Of a stretch of 64,000 nucleotides of DNA, positions 48,801-61,506 are shown one piece after another. The notes under the pieces are model-generated. The model worked only from the letters and a program-made list of their open reading frames with translations. It had not been told where the DNA came from and did no database searches. Origin of the DNA: Trema orientale (lineage: Eukaryota; Streptophyta; Magnoliopsida; Rosales; Cannabaceae). The DNA lies in NCBI GenBank assembly GCA_002914845.1, contig JXTC01000270.1, positions 216,375 through 280,374 of the forward strand, read 5' to 3'. The translations under genes were made by a program, and so were the position numbers. Position 1 is the first letter of the stretch, and the number at the start of each line of letters is the position of its first letter.

Positions 48801-48992
48801 ATATTTTGATCCACATTATGTTTGTAAGTAAGGTCAGCTATCCATAAAGTTTTAAAGAAAATAAAAAAGTTCAAATTAGCCCGTATTTTTAGAATAACGA
48901 ATACAGGATTATTTTCTAAAAGTAACGCCTTGTAAATAAAAACTTAATGAATTCCCACTAGTAGTATGTGGAATAAAAGGAAGGGCGTTACA
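45839..48992 (+). repeat. 5' LTR, 3154 bp
   Basis: TGTGACATC...GGGCGTTACA. Short inverted TGTRAC...GTTACA termini. An 87-codon ORF at 47840-48103 recurs at the same place in the other LTR; that follows from LTR identity and is not evidence of a gene. Confidence 0.95.
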
Positions 48993-48994
48993 AG

Positions 48995-49007
48995 TTCATA
49001 TCAGAGC
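48995..49007 (+). other. Primer-binding site of chromovirus
   Basis: TTCATATCAGAGC begins two bases after the LTR and matches the initiator-Met tRNA PBS (TGGTATCAGAGC) at its last eight bases, with changes before that. Confidence 0.8.
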
Positions 49008-49039
49008 GAAGGTTTAAATCGTTTCTGTAGACCGTCCAT

Positions 49040-49996
49040 ATGTACATGTCGAGGAAGGGAATCACTCAGTTTATTAATTTATATTTGTTGCATGCTTCAT
49101 GTTTATTATTGGCTAATCTTTACCCTCCCCAATCACCACCACCACCTCCACTACCGGCCCCAGCTGCATTACACTCTCTAGAACCACTATATGAACGGTT
49201 TAGGAAACAACACCCACCAATATTTGAGGGTACTACAGATCCTCTCGATGTAGAAGAATGGAAATGTTCGTTGGAAACAATTTTTGACTTTATGCAGCTT
49301 AATGAAAGGGAGAAAGTTTGTTGTGCGGTTTATATATTAAAGAGAGATGCACATATATGGTGGGACGTGATTAGGCAAACCAGAGACACTACTTTGATGA
49401 CATGGACAGAATTTCAATTTGTTTTCAACGAGAAATATTACAATATTGCAGTGTTGGCCACAAAGGTGAATGAGTTTAGTAAGTTACAACAGGGCAAACT
49501 TTTAGTGGCTGAGTCTGTGAGAAAATTCGATCAGTTGGCAAGGTTTGCCTCAGACATGGTCCCTAATGATATCACAAGGGTCACTCGCTTTATGGAGGGA
49601 CTTAAGCTAGAGCTTGCTAGAGATGTTGACATGGAACTTACAAGGCCAATTTCATATAGACAGGCTGTAGATAAAGCTTTACGAGCTGAACATCGAGAAG
49701 AGAAGATATTAAAAGCTAGAACTTCTACCAGTTTTCCTCGTAGAGAGTTTCAGCCCAATGTAGGTCGTTTCAATGACAATAAACGAAGAGGCCAATTTTT
49801 CCAAGGTAGAGCAGAACAGAACAAGAGGTTCAAGAGCGGGCAACAGAGTGGACAACAATGGAGACAACAGTGGCCAGGATGTGAAAAATGTGGTAAAAAC
49901 CATCTTGGAGAGTGCAGAGTTCATACCACAGTCTGTTACAAATGTGGTAAGGAAGGTCACTTCAAAAGAGAGTGCCTATTGTGGAGGAATGAGTAG
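49040..49996 (+). pseudogene. Chromovirus Gag
   Basis: 318 codons. The retrotransposon Gag core is at residues ~60-190 (FEGTTDPLDVEEW, then IWWDVIRQ, then TRFMEGLK). The C-terminal zinc knuckle CYKCGKEGHFKREC (CX2CX4HX4C) is intact. Stops at TAG 49994-49996; the protease that follows is in the same frame, so this stop probably interrupts a single gag-pol reading frame. Gag itself is complete and could be translated. Confidence 0.88.
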
Positions 49997-50023
49997 AAGA
50001 AAGAAGAACCTAGGAAGACTAAT

Positions 50024-53000
50024 GCTAGGGTGTTTGCACTTACTCAGGCTGATGCAGACGCAGATCCTTCGGTTGTTTCAGGTGAGATTCTTATCGCTAA
50101 TATACCTACATATGCATTAATAGATTCTGGTGCCACACATTCATTTGCATCCATAACATATGTGAGGAGATTGGGTAGACTCCCTGATCAGTTGCTAGAG
50201 GTATTCAGTACGGCTTTACCATCGAGGGAAATATTATATTCAAATCAGTGGCTAAAAAGAGTTCCATTACAGATAGATGGCAGAGAGCTATTTATGGATC
50301 TTGTGATGTTAGAAATGCAAGAATATGAGGTGATACTCGGTATAGATTGACTTTCTAAGTATAATGCTACTATTGACTGTGGAAAGAAAAGAGTGATATT
50401 CCAACCTTCTGAAGAAGATCAGTTTGTTTTCATTGGCGCTCTACCAAAAACTAGTCTACCTATCGTCTCTGCTTTGAAGGCGAAGAAATTGTTGGACAAT
50501 GGTTGTTCCGGGTATTTAGCTAACGTAATAGATACATCTATGGAATAACAACTGAGACCAGAAGATGTACCGATAGTTAGGGATTTCTTAGAAGTGTTTC
50601 TGGATGAATTACCAGGATTACTACCAGACAGAAAAATTGAGTTTGTTTTTGAATTATTACCTGGTACTGCACCAATATCGAAGGCACCCTATAGAATGGC
50701 ACCTGCAGAGTTGAAAGAATTGAAGGCACAATTACAAGAACTCGTAGACAAAAAGTTCATCAAACCTAGCTATTCACCATGGGGCACTCCAGTTTTGTTT
50801 GTCAAGAAGAAAGATGGTATCATGCGGATGTGTATTGATTACAGAGAATTAAATAAAGTGACAATCAAGAATAAGTATCCACTTCCTAGGATTGATGATC
50901 TGTTTGACCAATTACAGGGTTCAGCTGTATTTTCCAAAGTTGACTTAAGATCGGGATACCATCAGTTGAGAATTAGAGGAGAAAATGTGCCAAAAACAGC
51001 CTTTCGGACTCGTTATGGTCATTATGAATTCTTGGTAATACCTTTCGGATTGACCAACGTCCCAGCAGCCTTTATGGATATGATGAATAGAATGTTCAAA
51101 GATTATCTAGATAAGTTTGTAATAGTGTTCACTGATGACATCTTAGTTTATTTACAGTCTAAAAATGAACATGAGGAGCACTTGAGACTTACACTGCAGA
51201 AGTTAAAAGAGAAGCAACTTTATGCCAAGTTTAAAAAGTGTGAATTCTGGCTTAAGAAAGTTGCCTTTTTGGGTCATATAGTTTCTAGTGAAGGTATTTC
51301 AGTGGATCCAGTAAAGATAGAAGCGGTTAATAAATGGTCAAGACCGAATAATGCTTCTGAGATACGAAGTTTTCTAGGATTGGCAGGCTACTACAGGAGA
51401 TTTGTGGAGGGATTTTCTAGGATAGCTATACCTCTCACACAATTCACCAGAAAGAGTCAGAAATTTGAATGGACAGAGGCTTGTGAGAAAAGCTTTCAAG
51501 AGTTGAAACAAAGATTGATATCAGCCCCAATACTCACTATTCTGTCTGGATCAGGAAACTTTGTAATTTATAGCGACGCGTCAAAGAAAGAATTGGGGTG
51601 TGTGCTAATATAGAAAAGTAAAGTAATAGCTTATGCCTCCAGACAATTGAAAAACTACGAGCAAAAATATCCTACTTATGACCTAGAGTAGGCAGCAGTG
51701 GTATTTGCTCTCAACATTTGGAGACATTATCTGTATGGGGAACATTGTGAAATATACACTGACCATAAGAGCCTCAAGTACTTCTTCACACAGAAGGAAT
51801 TAAACAGAGACAAAGGCGATGGTTAGAGCTGGTAAAAGACTATGATTGTGAGATTTTGTATCATCCAGGAAAGGCAAATGTCGTGGCAGATACACTGTAT
51901 AGAAAATCACATAGTAATTTTTCAGTTTTAAGGAAATTAGCAAAGCCACTCCAGGAAGACATATATAGAGCACAGATTGAGATAGTCACTCGTAGAGTAG
52001 CAACAATGACACTCCAATCTACACTACTAGAAAGGATTAAGCACAGTCAACTTACAGATCCGTATTTGTTAAAACAGAAAGTTGAAGTAGAAGATGGGAA
52101 GATCACAGATTTTAGTATCTCAGTTAATAGGACTATGAAGTTTAAAGACAGATTATATGTCCCAAATGATAAAGAACTCAAGAAAAAAATTCTTACAAAA
52201 GCTCACACTATGCCGTATTCCCTGCATCCAGGGACTACAAAGATGTATAATGATTTGAGGATGCATTATTGGTGGCCTGGAATGAAAAAGGACATCGTAG
52301 AGTTTGTAGCTAAGTGTCTCACATGTCAACAGATCAAAGCTATTACCAACGACCCGCTGGTCTATTACAACCACTGCAGATTCCGGAATGGAAATGGGAA
52401 GAAATAACTATGGATTTTGTGATTGGATTACCTAGAACCTCGAAACAGCATGATGCCATTTAGGTTATAGTAGACAGATACACAAAATCAGCACACTTCC
52501 TTCCTGTACGCATGACCTACACTATGGATCAGTTTGCAGAACTGTATATTCAAGAAATTGTGAGATTGCATGGTGTACTAGTTTCAATTATTTCAGATCG
52601 GGATCCGCGATTCACTTCGAAGTTTTAGGAAAGTTTGCAGAAGGCCATGGGAACTAGATTGAAGTTCAGTATAGCTTTTCACCCTTCAACAGATGGACAA
52701 ACAGAAAGGACAATTCAGATTTTGGAAGATATGTTAAGAGCATGTATTTTAGATTTCCAAGGGTCATGGAGTAAATACCTACTATTGATTGAGTTTGCTT
52801 ATAATAATAGTTATCAAGGAACAATTGGTGTAAATCCGTATGAAATGTTGTATAGTATAAAGCGTCGATCTCCAATCCATTGGGATGAAATGGGAGAAAA
52901 GAAGTATCTTGGCCCAGAGTTAGTCAAAGAAACCACAGAGACAATAGAAAAGATAAGAAAAAGAATGCTTGCTACACAGAGTCGACAGAAGAAGTACGCT

Positions 53001-53450
53001 GATCCAATGCGAAGAGATATAGAATTCAATGTAGGAGACATGGTATTTTAAAAAGTAGCACCAATGAAAGGAGTGATGAGATTTGGAAAGAAAGGAAAGT
53101 TGAGTCCAAGATTTATTAGACCTTTCGAGATCCTTGCAATAGTTGGAAATGTAGCATACAGACTTGCCTTACCTCCATCACTATTAAGCGTACACAATAT
53201 CTTCCACATCTCTTTATTGAGGAAATATGTTTCAGACCCCTCCCATCTGTTGAGTTATGAGCCACTAGAGCTGAATCGAGATTTGACATATGAGGAACGA
53301 CCAGTACAGATACTTGATAGAAAAGAGAAAGAATTGAGAAACAAGAAAATTCCACTAGTCAAAGTTTTGTGGAGGAATTTCGCAGTAGAAGAAGCGACTT
53401 GGGAGCGAGAGGATGAAACGAGGATCAAGTATCCAGAATTATTTGGGTAA
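50024..53450 (+). pseudogene. Chromovirus Pol: PR-RT-RH-IN-chromodomain, broken
   Basis: Protease: ALIDSGATHSF (50110-50145). RT with FTDD at 51128-51139, where most relatives have a Y or F followed by a hydrophobic residue before DD. RNase [12 protein letters not shown] and YTDHKSL. Integrase: zinc H...H...CLTC, then D (MDFVIG), D (SDRDPRF) and E (DGQTERT). C-terminal chromodomain VLWRNFAVEEATWE. Breaks: stops at about 50348 (TGA), 50546, 51611, 51690, 52461, 52626 and 53049, plus frameshifts near 51803 and 52345. Reading frame is the same as Gag up to the first frameshift. Confidence 0.92.
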
Positions 53451-53476
53451 GCAAATTTCGAGGACGAAATTTTTAT

Positions 53477-53490
53477 AAGGAGGATGGGAT
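53477..53490 (+). other. Polypurine tract
   Basis: AAGGAGGATGGGAT lies immediately before the 3' LTR and follows TTTCGAGGACGAAATTTT, a motif typical of chromoviruses just after pol. Confidence 0.85.
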
Positions 53491-56400
53491 TCTAACATCC
53501 AGCTCCTCACAAAATTAAGAGAGCCAATAATAAACATGCTCTAATTGCATATTTGGCATCTAGAAGTCATTAATACCAGTTTCATAAAAATATGCTCATT
53601 CATTATGTTACGTGCATTCACATACATGTTATTGTACTAATGATTTACTGAAGTGGTTTGATACAGTGTAAAGGTTCAATACCCTTAGAAAGAGAGAGCT
53701 CGGTGTGCTAAAAGAACAAAGAATATAATTATGAAAGTAATACTATGTGGACATGCATTAAGATCGTACTTATTGATAACTTGGTCAGATAATAGTTTTT
53801 CAGTAAAATGCAATTTTCACGCACTTTGGAGCCGAATTCACTGTGTGTTTAACACGTCAAATAGGCTTAATTTAATGTCTAGGACTTATTCATAGCATTT
53901 TATTTGTCGGCTCCAAGTAAGCACGAGGTGGCATTCTGGACACTAATTTGTATTTAGTTGCACTAAGCTAGCTTAGATTAAACTTAACTGCGTAATGTCG
54001 TTTTTGTGCATTCTAATAATTAAGTGCTAATACTATGTTAATTGGAGTGTAATTGACTTTCTTTTTATGTTTAATGACTGGTTATAGGGCTAGGTCCCAC
54101 TAGATTACAATAAGATTGGCCAAATGGGATTATAGGTCAAAGTATGACTAGTTTTCACCTTCTAAGCTAGGTTTCACCATTTTAGACTACACTTGGTTGT
54201 ATAGGATGGACCAGCAATGTGGTGAGTATGCTAAGGATGTTTTAAAGCTGGACACATGGAAAGCAATGAGTAAAATACCCAAAATATCCCTTAGAATTTA
54301 AGTTATGTCATTTCTTAGTCATTAAGTATCACTTTTTGACCAAATCTGGTCATTCGCTTTCCCTTTCTCTCCATCCACGACCTGAGTCTCTCCAATACCT
54401 TCCTACACTTCTCTCAACTCCTCTTATCTATATCCAAGAGTTTCCAAGTGGTAGAACTCAAATTGGAGCTCTAGAAAGCAAGATAGACCAAAACTAGTCA
54501 AGGTAGCTCTATTAAGTTCTTCTTTCTAGGTCTTGTCCTTTAATTTCAATTCTCTACTTGTTTCCACTTAAATATTGGTTTCATCAGGTCCTCTTAAGTT
54601 AAGAAATCCATTTCTAAGCCTTGAGAATTAGTTTGGTGGAGATAGAAGACAAGAACACTAGCAAAGACTCAAACTAGTCAAGGTGAGGTTTATGTTGGAC
54701 TTTGAATTTATAGTGAGTTCTCTTTATTTCAGCTCTTAAACCTAAGCTATTATTTGATGAATAATGGTCCTAGGAACTCTTATTTATTTCTGGAAACATA
54801 AAATTTAAGTGGAGGATTAATGTTAAACCTAAAGCCCCAAAGTTTGTTATTTATGGAGTTAAGTGTTTTTATGTGTAATTGATTAAGTTTTCTATGTTTG
54901 TAATATGATTTCTTAAATTTGGATTGTATATCTTATTGATCCTATTGTCTATTACACTCAATTGGTGGCTGCTTGTGATGACACACAAATGTAAAAGTAG
55001 TTTTAAACTTGTTTAAACCGAAAAAGAGTTCAAGTGCACTTAAATTGTTCTAAGTGATCCTCTTGATGTGTATCTGTAGGAATTGGATTGTTAATTGTCA
55101 TTGCATGTTTAAAACCATGATTTTAATTATGTGGGAATGTCCTAAAAATAGGGGAGGTGCTGTCCAAATATTTTTAAAATGAAATGGCACCATTTAGGAG
55201 CAAATGGTCTAGTTTTTACAAAATGATGTGCCATTTTGGATCATTTTGTGTTAATGAACTAGCATTCATATTTTAATACTTTAAAACAGTTTTTCAATGT
55301 TAGTTATTGATTGTCAAGTGCCTTAGGTGATTTATATGCTTTCGAGCCATTTTAAGATCAAGTTTCTTAATTTGGTGAAAGTTGTCATTTCGGTCTTGTT
55401 CAAGTATTTTAATGCATTCTTTTTGTAAAATGTGCATCGTGAATAATAGTAATTTATAACAGGTGATTAGCACACCAATCTCTAGAGGATATTGACTCTT
55501 TCCACTATCGATTCTTATTCAGGACACGAGGTAAGTAAAATACTCAACTGCAACACAAGAATTACGTGCTATATAAGTATCTATTATGTTTCCATGTTTA
55601 GCATTTATTCTGGTTATGAGTATGACCATTGGCATTTCGATTTCAGCATATGTATGCTTGGTAATTTTGGTGTGGTATTATTATATACATCATATAACCA
55701 TGCATGTTTTATGAAAAAATTTAAGAAGGATAATATAATTTATGAAATGCCTTAGTATTATTGTGTAAAACTATTTTATCATAGAGAAGTTAAGACCAGG
55801 TAACTTTCAGAAGGTTTTGTCACTGTTACGGGGAAGCGGGATAAATATTTACAGTTTCAGAGTGGCAGTCCCAGGAGAAGGGCAAGTTTGACGGGATTAG
55901 TCAGAAAGTGTGCCACAGTATTCCTCCTCCAAGGTATATAATAGATTATACTACAGTCTCGGACCACCTTATCTCTTGAGCTCGACGGGAGAACGATGGA
56001 ATAAGGTTAGTAATGAGCCCCACTATGGTAAGAGCCGGCAAGAGGAGAGCCCATGAGATATCATTAATTTAGGAAGCCCTGCAGGCACAGTGCTGAACCA
56101 GACAGTGGGCACAAGACAGGGAAGGGTCTAAAAGAAATTGTTTATACTGAAACATTTAAGCAAGCACGTTCATACATTTAATTCATGTCATTGAGCAACA
56201 TGTCATCTATTACTTTACTTACTGGGCTGTAGCTCATTATAGTCTTGTGTTGTAGGTAATGATTAAAATGACAGCCTGAACTTGTGAGCTGGAATAGAGG
56301 CCCAACCTTGGTGTTGTACATATGGATATTTTGACCACATGTGGGGCCTAGTTTGTGTATTTTGGGATGTTTTGCAGTCTCTCAATGAAGTTGTTTTTAG

Positions 56401-56639
56401 TTCGTCTCTTTTGGTACCTATTTACTACCTTTCGTTTTGTAATATATGTATATTTTGATCCACATTATATTTGTAAGTAAGGTCAGCTATCCATAAAGTT
56501 TTAAAGAAAATAAAAAGTTCAAATTAGTCCGTATTTTTAGAGTAACGAATACATGATTATTTTCTAAAGTAACGCCTTATAAATAAAAAGTTAATGAATT
56601 CCCACTAATAGTATCTGGAATAAAAGGAAGGGCATTACA
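53491..56639 (+). repeat. 3' LTR, 3149 bp
   Basis: TCTAACATCC...GGGCATTACA. Aligns end to end with the 5' LTR with scattered, mostly transition differences and a few short indels. Its first two bases are TC rather than TG. Confidence 0.95.
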
Positions 56640-56644
56640 GAATC

Positions 56645-57629
56645 AAAATTAGATATTTGGACTTGTAATCAATAAATCGTGTCTTAAAGAGTACCAAGAG
56701 GTTGAATCTACCGTTTTTGAGTTTCTAAAATGTTCTAACATTGACAATTGCATTAGTGATTTAAGTTTGACATGAAATTTTTATGACATAAAGTATACAC
56801 GTAAAGGTTTTTAGAATGATATAAAATATAGAAATTGAATGTAAAATATACCTAGGGTGAGCACCATAAATTGGATCATCAAACTATTTTTATAATTTGA
56901 TCTATGTATGAGTTTTACACATTTTAAACATGTAAAGAAATTTTCATTATTTCTATATTATATTTTTCCTAAGAACTAGATTAAAAATGGGTTCTAGTGA
57001 CTCAAGAAAAATGCCCATAACTTATGTGGTTCAGAGCTTTATTTTTTTGAGGTAAAATAATAGGAATCGATTTTAGGAATTTTTGAACCAAGTGAACAAA
57101 TTTTTGAAAAATGGGCAAATATAAAAATGATAATAGAATTTTGGAAAACTCTAATTATTTTTCCTTAAAAACAAATTTCAAAAAGGAACCAAGGATTTGA
57201 GAATTTTCTGAAACCGAGTCCCGGTTAATGTTTTAAAATTCAAGCAAACTCAGCTATTAGAAAGGAATTTTGTCAAGGAATCTTATTGGAACTTACTGGG
57301 AAATGGCTAGAAACATTTCTAAACTCAGAAATCAAGTTTTAAAAGGGGTAATATCAATGTAAGTAAAGGTACTTAAGACCCTAAGAATGTTAGGACATGA
57401 TTTTACCTTGTAATGCAATTTTTAAAATAATCTCATTGAAAAACGACATGAACGATTTTTAGTTCTCGTTTTTATGAGTGGAAGATGTAAGAATAATGAC
57501 AAGAGCTAAAATTAAATCAAGAGCTTTGCCAAAACTAATTAATGTTAAAAATTGATGGAAATGAGGAAACTTGATTAGTTAAGAAGTTACGAAAATTAAT
57601 TTATGGTCATGTATTCTTAATAGAGTGTG
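56645..57629. other. Non-genic interval
   Basis: AT-rich flank of the chromovirus insertion; no feature recognised. Confidence 0.5.
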
Positions 57630-58363
57630 ACCAAGGATGAAAATATTGGTGTTCCGATTTTACCAAAATATCAGAGATAATATCGATATTGACGGAAATT
57701 ACCGAAAAAAACACGAAAATCACAAATAATTGCCTAAATTTATAGAATTACATAATAAAACTTAAAAAAAATGCTAAATCATCTAATAATTCACTAACAA
57801 CTTAGCTTTCTTACCCAAAAAAAAAATTAGCATATATATATTGCTTAATATTATATGATAGGTTTCAATAATTAATGTAATGTCTAACAATAATTGAAAA
57901 ACATCTTCACGAATATATTAATATAGAAATATTTAACAATATTTTTCATAATAAAATAACATTAATAGCAAAATAAATTTTTAGGGGTTTTGAAAATATT
58001 AAAAGTACAATCTTGGTCTAAAGGATATTGAAACTATGAAATAGAGTTTAAGTATATTTACATATAATTATTAATATACCATATATAGGTTTGATAATCT
58101 CTTCTTTTGGATTCTTTTCTTTCATTTTTTTTCCTTCTTTTCTGAAGTATATTTGTCATGTATATGTTGTACTTGAACTAACTAAGGTGACAAAAATGTC
58201 GATTTTTTGCAGCTTTGTAAACAAATTTTCCGATAACGATATCGATATCAATATTTTTCGATATTCTGACAAATTTTTCTTACATGTGAAATCAATGTCG
58301 GAACCTTGCCCAAAGTAATATATCGGTTGAAATATCGTCAAAAATATCGATTTTTCGATCCTT
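57630..58363. mobile_element. Foldback element, ATATCG-rich
   Basis: Left CAAGGATGAAAATATTGG and right complement CAAGGATCGAAAAATCGAT; both arms contain repeated ATCGATAT-type phrases. About 730 bp with an AT-rich centre. A 75-codon ORF inside lacks coding support. Confidence 0.6.
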
Positions 58364-58604
58364 GAGTATGACCTCGTGCGCAGCAGATTGTCATTCAACA
58401 CTTGGGGAAGGACTTTTGAGCTCATGAAAGTCATAAGTGTAGTTATTTGTCTACGATATTGCAGTATTAACTATCATCACTACTTAGATTGTGTTGATGA
58501 CTATTCTATGATATGTATATACATTTTTGCACAATTTCACAAGTATACACGTAAAATATTGCCTGTAGGAAGTAAAGTCAAGTACTAGATCGTAGTTATG
58601 TAAA

Positions 58605-58725
58605 GAGTACGACACCAAAGTTAGTAGGTTATTATTATTGGTAGAATATGACATACCAAAGTTACTGGGTCATTAGTGTAGTAGAATACGATGCCAAAGA
58701 TACTGAGTCATCACGTTATAAACGA
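58605..58725. repeat. Three degenerate ~38-bp repeats
   Basis: Phrases of the form (G)AGTACGACACCAAAG.TA.T.GGTCATTA occur at about 58606, 58647 and 58685. Origin unknown. Confidence 0.55.
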
Positions 58726-59377
58726 TACCTCGAAGCAGAGTTTGATAAGTGTTGATGCAATCTCCAATGTGAGTAGTTCTACTGTTCATGTGTTATTTTT
58801 GTTGAATTATTGTACTTTGTGAATTTACTTCGTGCTAGAGTTTTTGAGTGTGGTTAAATTGTTTGGCTCATAACTAGACCCGATCTAAGAATATTGTTTT
58901 TGATAACGTTTCTTAGTTAACTTAATGAATAGTTTAACTTTTATTTTACTTTATTTTTCGATGAAACTCAGCGGAACAAGGGAAACTTCGTAGAAAAAAG
59001 GAAGAAAGAAGACACTTAGAAAGAAGGGACATAGAACCGAGCCTCTCAAAACCAAGAAAATGAGAAAGACAATTGAAGATAAAAAGCTAACAAAACCAAT
59101 AGCTAGGTTTTGAAATACAGTCATCATAAACAAAACTGAAAATAAAATCTGGAGTAAACCATCACCAAGTAGAACAAACAATTAAAGGAGAGGCTAAAGT
59201 ATCTGCCACATGATTTCTTTCACATTAAATGTGAGAAGTAACAAAACTTATCTGGGAAATAAGATATAGAGTCCTATGCCAAGCAAGACTCCATTTTGTA
59301 GGAACTTTCAAAGAACGGAACAATAAAAGAGAGACAACATAAGTAGAGTCTAACCAAAGTTGCTTTCAGCCATATTT

Positions 59378-60470
59378 CTAAGCAAATTCAATAGCATGAA
59401 TAGAAACTCCCAACTCTGCCTCAAATACGTAACCTAAGCCTAAAGGAATAGCAAAACAACCACGAACGAAACCATTAGAATTCCGAAAGACTCCTGAATA
59501 ACAAGAGCAATTTGGACTACCAAAAGCAAAACCATCAGTGTTAACCTTTTCCCAAGACAAATGAGGAGATCTCCACACCACTTCTAAGATATGAGAAACT
59601 TTTCTAGGTCTTCCTGTGAGTTAAAAGTCCTTTAAGATCATTAATTCTGTGACAGAATTATTCATAGAGTCAATAACCAGAGATTCAACTTCTCGAATGG
59701 AATGCCACAATAAGGATAAGGTCGACGAAAAGTTCAGCCTCATGTTCTCAAAGATGGCCTGATTGCGTGAGATCCAAACGATTCAGAATATAGAAATGAT
59801 ACCAACTTTCTAAAAAGCATTAAGCTGTGTACTGAAAGAGTTATGCATTGCCTTTTCCTAAGGATCATAACTGCTACCAGTTAAGAAAATTGGACAGCGA
59901 GAGGCAGAAGACAATGTTGACCACAACTATAAGACAAAAGGACAAGTGAGGAAAAGATGAAGAATCTTCCAAGTTATCTGTACAAAACTGACAACAAGAA
60001 GGAATTAAGGGACCCTTTTTCATCAAAGCATCATCTGTAGGAATTCTATGAGGCACTAGGCGCCATAAGAAAACCGACCGTGAAGAAGGAATATAAGAAG
60101 ACCATATATGTTTCCCCCAAACAACCGAACGCCCAAGATCCGTAAGAGAAGCATAAGCTTCAAAGCAAAATCCAGAACCATCTAGAGCACCGTTCCAAAA
60201 TAAAATATCTGGGACATCGAGAGGAATAACCTCCTCAATAATAAACGTTACACCTGGAAATTTATTTCGAAATGAAGAGGGGAGACACCATCCATAATAA
60301 GTAATAAAGTCACCAACCACACTATCAATGGGAGAGAAAATGTCAGTTTGACTATTGATGTAGCCGATTAATGGAGAACCTAACCAATTACTAGTCCAAA
60401 ATCGCACTTTAGAATGTCTACTAATCAACCAACGAGATTCCTTAAATAAAGCAACACACAACGATCTCAT
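59378..60470 (-). pseudogene. LINE C-terminal region (zf-RVT and RNase H-like)
   Basis: Two ORF pieces in different frames, 59874-60470 (VRFWTSNWLG, then WRLVPHRIPTDDALMKKG, then CCQFC) and 59378-59581 (KVNTDGFAFGS, then EAELG). Same element as the RT fragment. Confidence 0.82.
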
Positions 60471-60721
60471 ACCTGGCCAAAAAGAGGATCTAACATAACA
60501 AGACCATAAGGTGCCATCTTGCTTGAAAAACGAGCTCTCAAGTAAGAATGCAAAGCAGAATCAGCAATCAAAATTCTCCATGTAAACTTTTTCAAAAGAG
60601 CCTTGTTTAAATTACTCAGGTCCCTTAACCCTAAACCACCTTCTTTTTTAGGTAGGCAACATTGTTTCTAAGAAACTTGAATGACTTCCTCCTCAAAGTA
60701 GACCTAGTCCAAATAAAGTTT

Positions 60722-61345
60722 CTAATAGCAACTGTAGGCATCTTCAAAAGAGTAGAGGGAGGGCCACTTATAGATCTGAAAAGAATGAAGTAACATTCCA
60801 TAAATAACAAAACTAACCAAGAATATCCGACATTCTATAGATAATGTCATACCCATCCAAGAATGCATTCTAGTAATTATTCTATTTATCCAAGAAATAA
60901 GCCATCGTTGTCTTAGTGCAACAATATAAAGCGGAACACCCAAATAGTTAAGGCTTTCACCTCCGCATTTCAAACCACAAACAGTAGTCAAAGCGATGGT
61001 TCTAGAGGAGGAGATTCCTTTACCAAAATAGATAAGTGACTTTTTCCAATTAACCCTTCGACTCGAGAGAGTAGCATATAACTCAAATGCTAAATGAATG
61101 GCGCTCAAATTCTTCGGAGAAGCCCTACAAAAAATCAACACATCATCTATACAAAGAGAGTGTTTCAAGGCAGTCTTTCCCCTGGGAGGGGAAATCGAAT
61201 CTAGAGCCCCAGAAATGAAAAGAGGAGATAAGTATCGACTCCAAAAATCCTCTGCTAAACAGAAAAGCAGCGGAGAGAGGGGATCATCCTGTTTGACACC
61301 ATAAAAGCAAAGGAAGAAACCATGAGGAACTTCATCAATAAGCAC
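60722..61345 (-). pseudogene. LINE reverse-transcriptase fragment
   Basis: 207 codons: GVKQDDPLSPLLFCLAE (motif 4 type), HSLCIDDVLIFCRASPKNL (catalytic DD preceded by CI), then NWKKSLIYFGKG and LNYLGVPL, all in the normal LINE order. Similarity extends back to about 61440 in the same frame. Confidence 0.85.
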
Positions 61346-61506
61346 CGAAATACGAGTTGACTCAAAAATAGCCGAAATACAATTTAGAAAGGTTCCTTGA
61401 AAACCAAAAGCACCATGGTCCTTTATTGTGGTAACTTCAACTTGAGCACCAAAGTATACAGGATAGCATTAGCAACAACATACTAAATCTCTATTTTATA
61501 GAATTC

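Larger units (their letters stand above)
45839..56639 (+). mobile_element. Full-length Tekay/Del-like chromovirus (Ty3/gypsy)
   Basis: 10.8 kb with both LTRs, PBS, gag-pol and PPT in canonical order, flanked by the 5-bp TSD GAATC (45834-45838 and 56640-56644). Domain order is Gag, zinc knuckle, protease, reverse transcriptase, RNase H, integrase, chromodomain. The chromodomain and ~3-kb LTRs indicate the Tekay/Del lineage. The coding region is broken, so it is non-autonomous now, but the two LTRs are still very similar over 3 kb, so insertion is not ancient. Confidence 0.95.
58940..61440 (-). mobile_element. 5'-truncated LINE (L1-like)
   Basis: On the minus strand from 61440: RT (KQDDPLSPLLFCLAEDF, then CIDDVLIF in place of the usual YADD), then GGLGLRDLSNLNKALL (~60650), a zf-RVT-like Cys-rich segment (FLWRLVPHRIPTDD at ~60040; CCQFC), RNase H-like KVNTDGF (~59545) and a 3' tail with SLVPLSFI (~58980) and a worn A-rich end (~58940). 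N-terminal endonuclease and early RT motifs are missing. Segments are in different frames with stops, so it is inactive. Confidence 0.88.
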
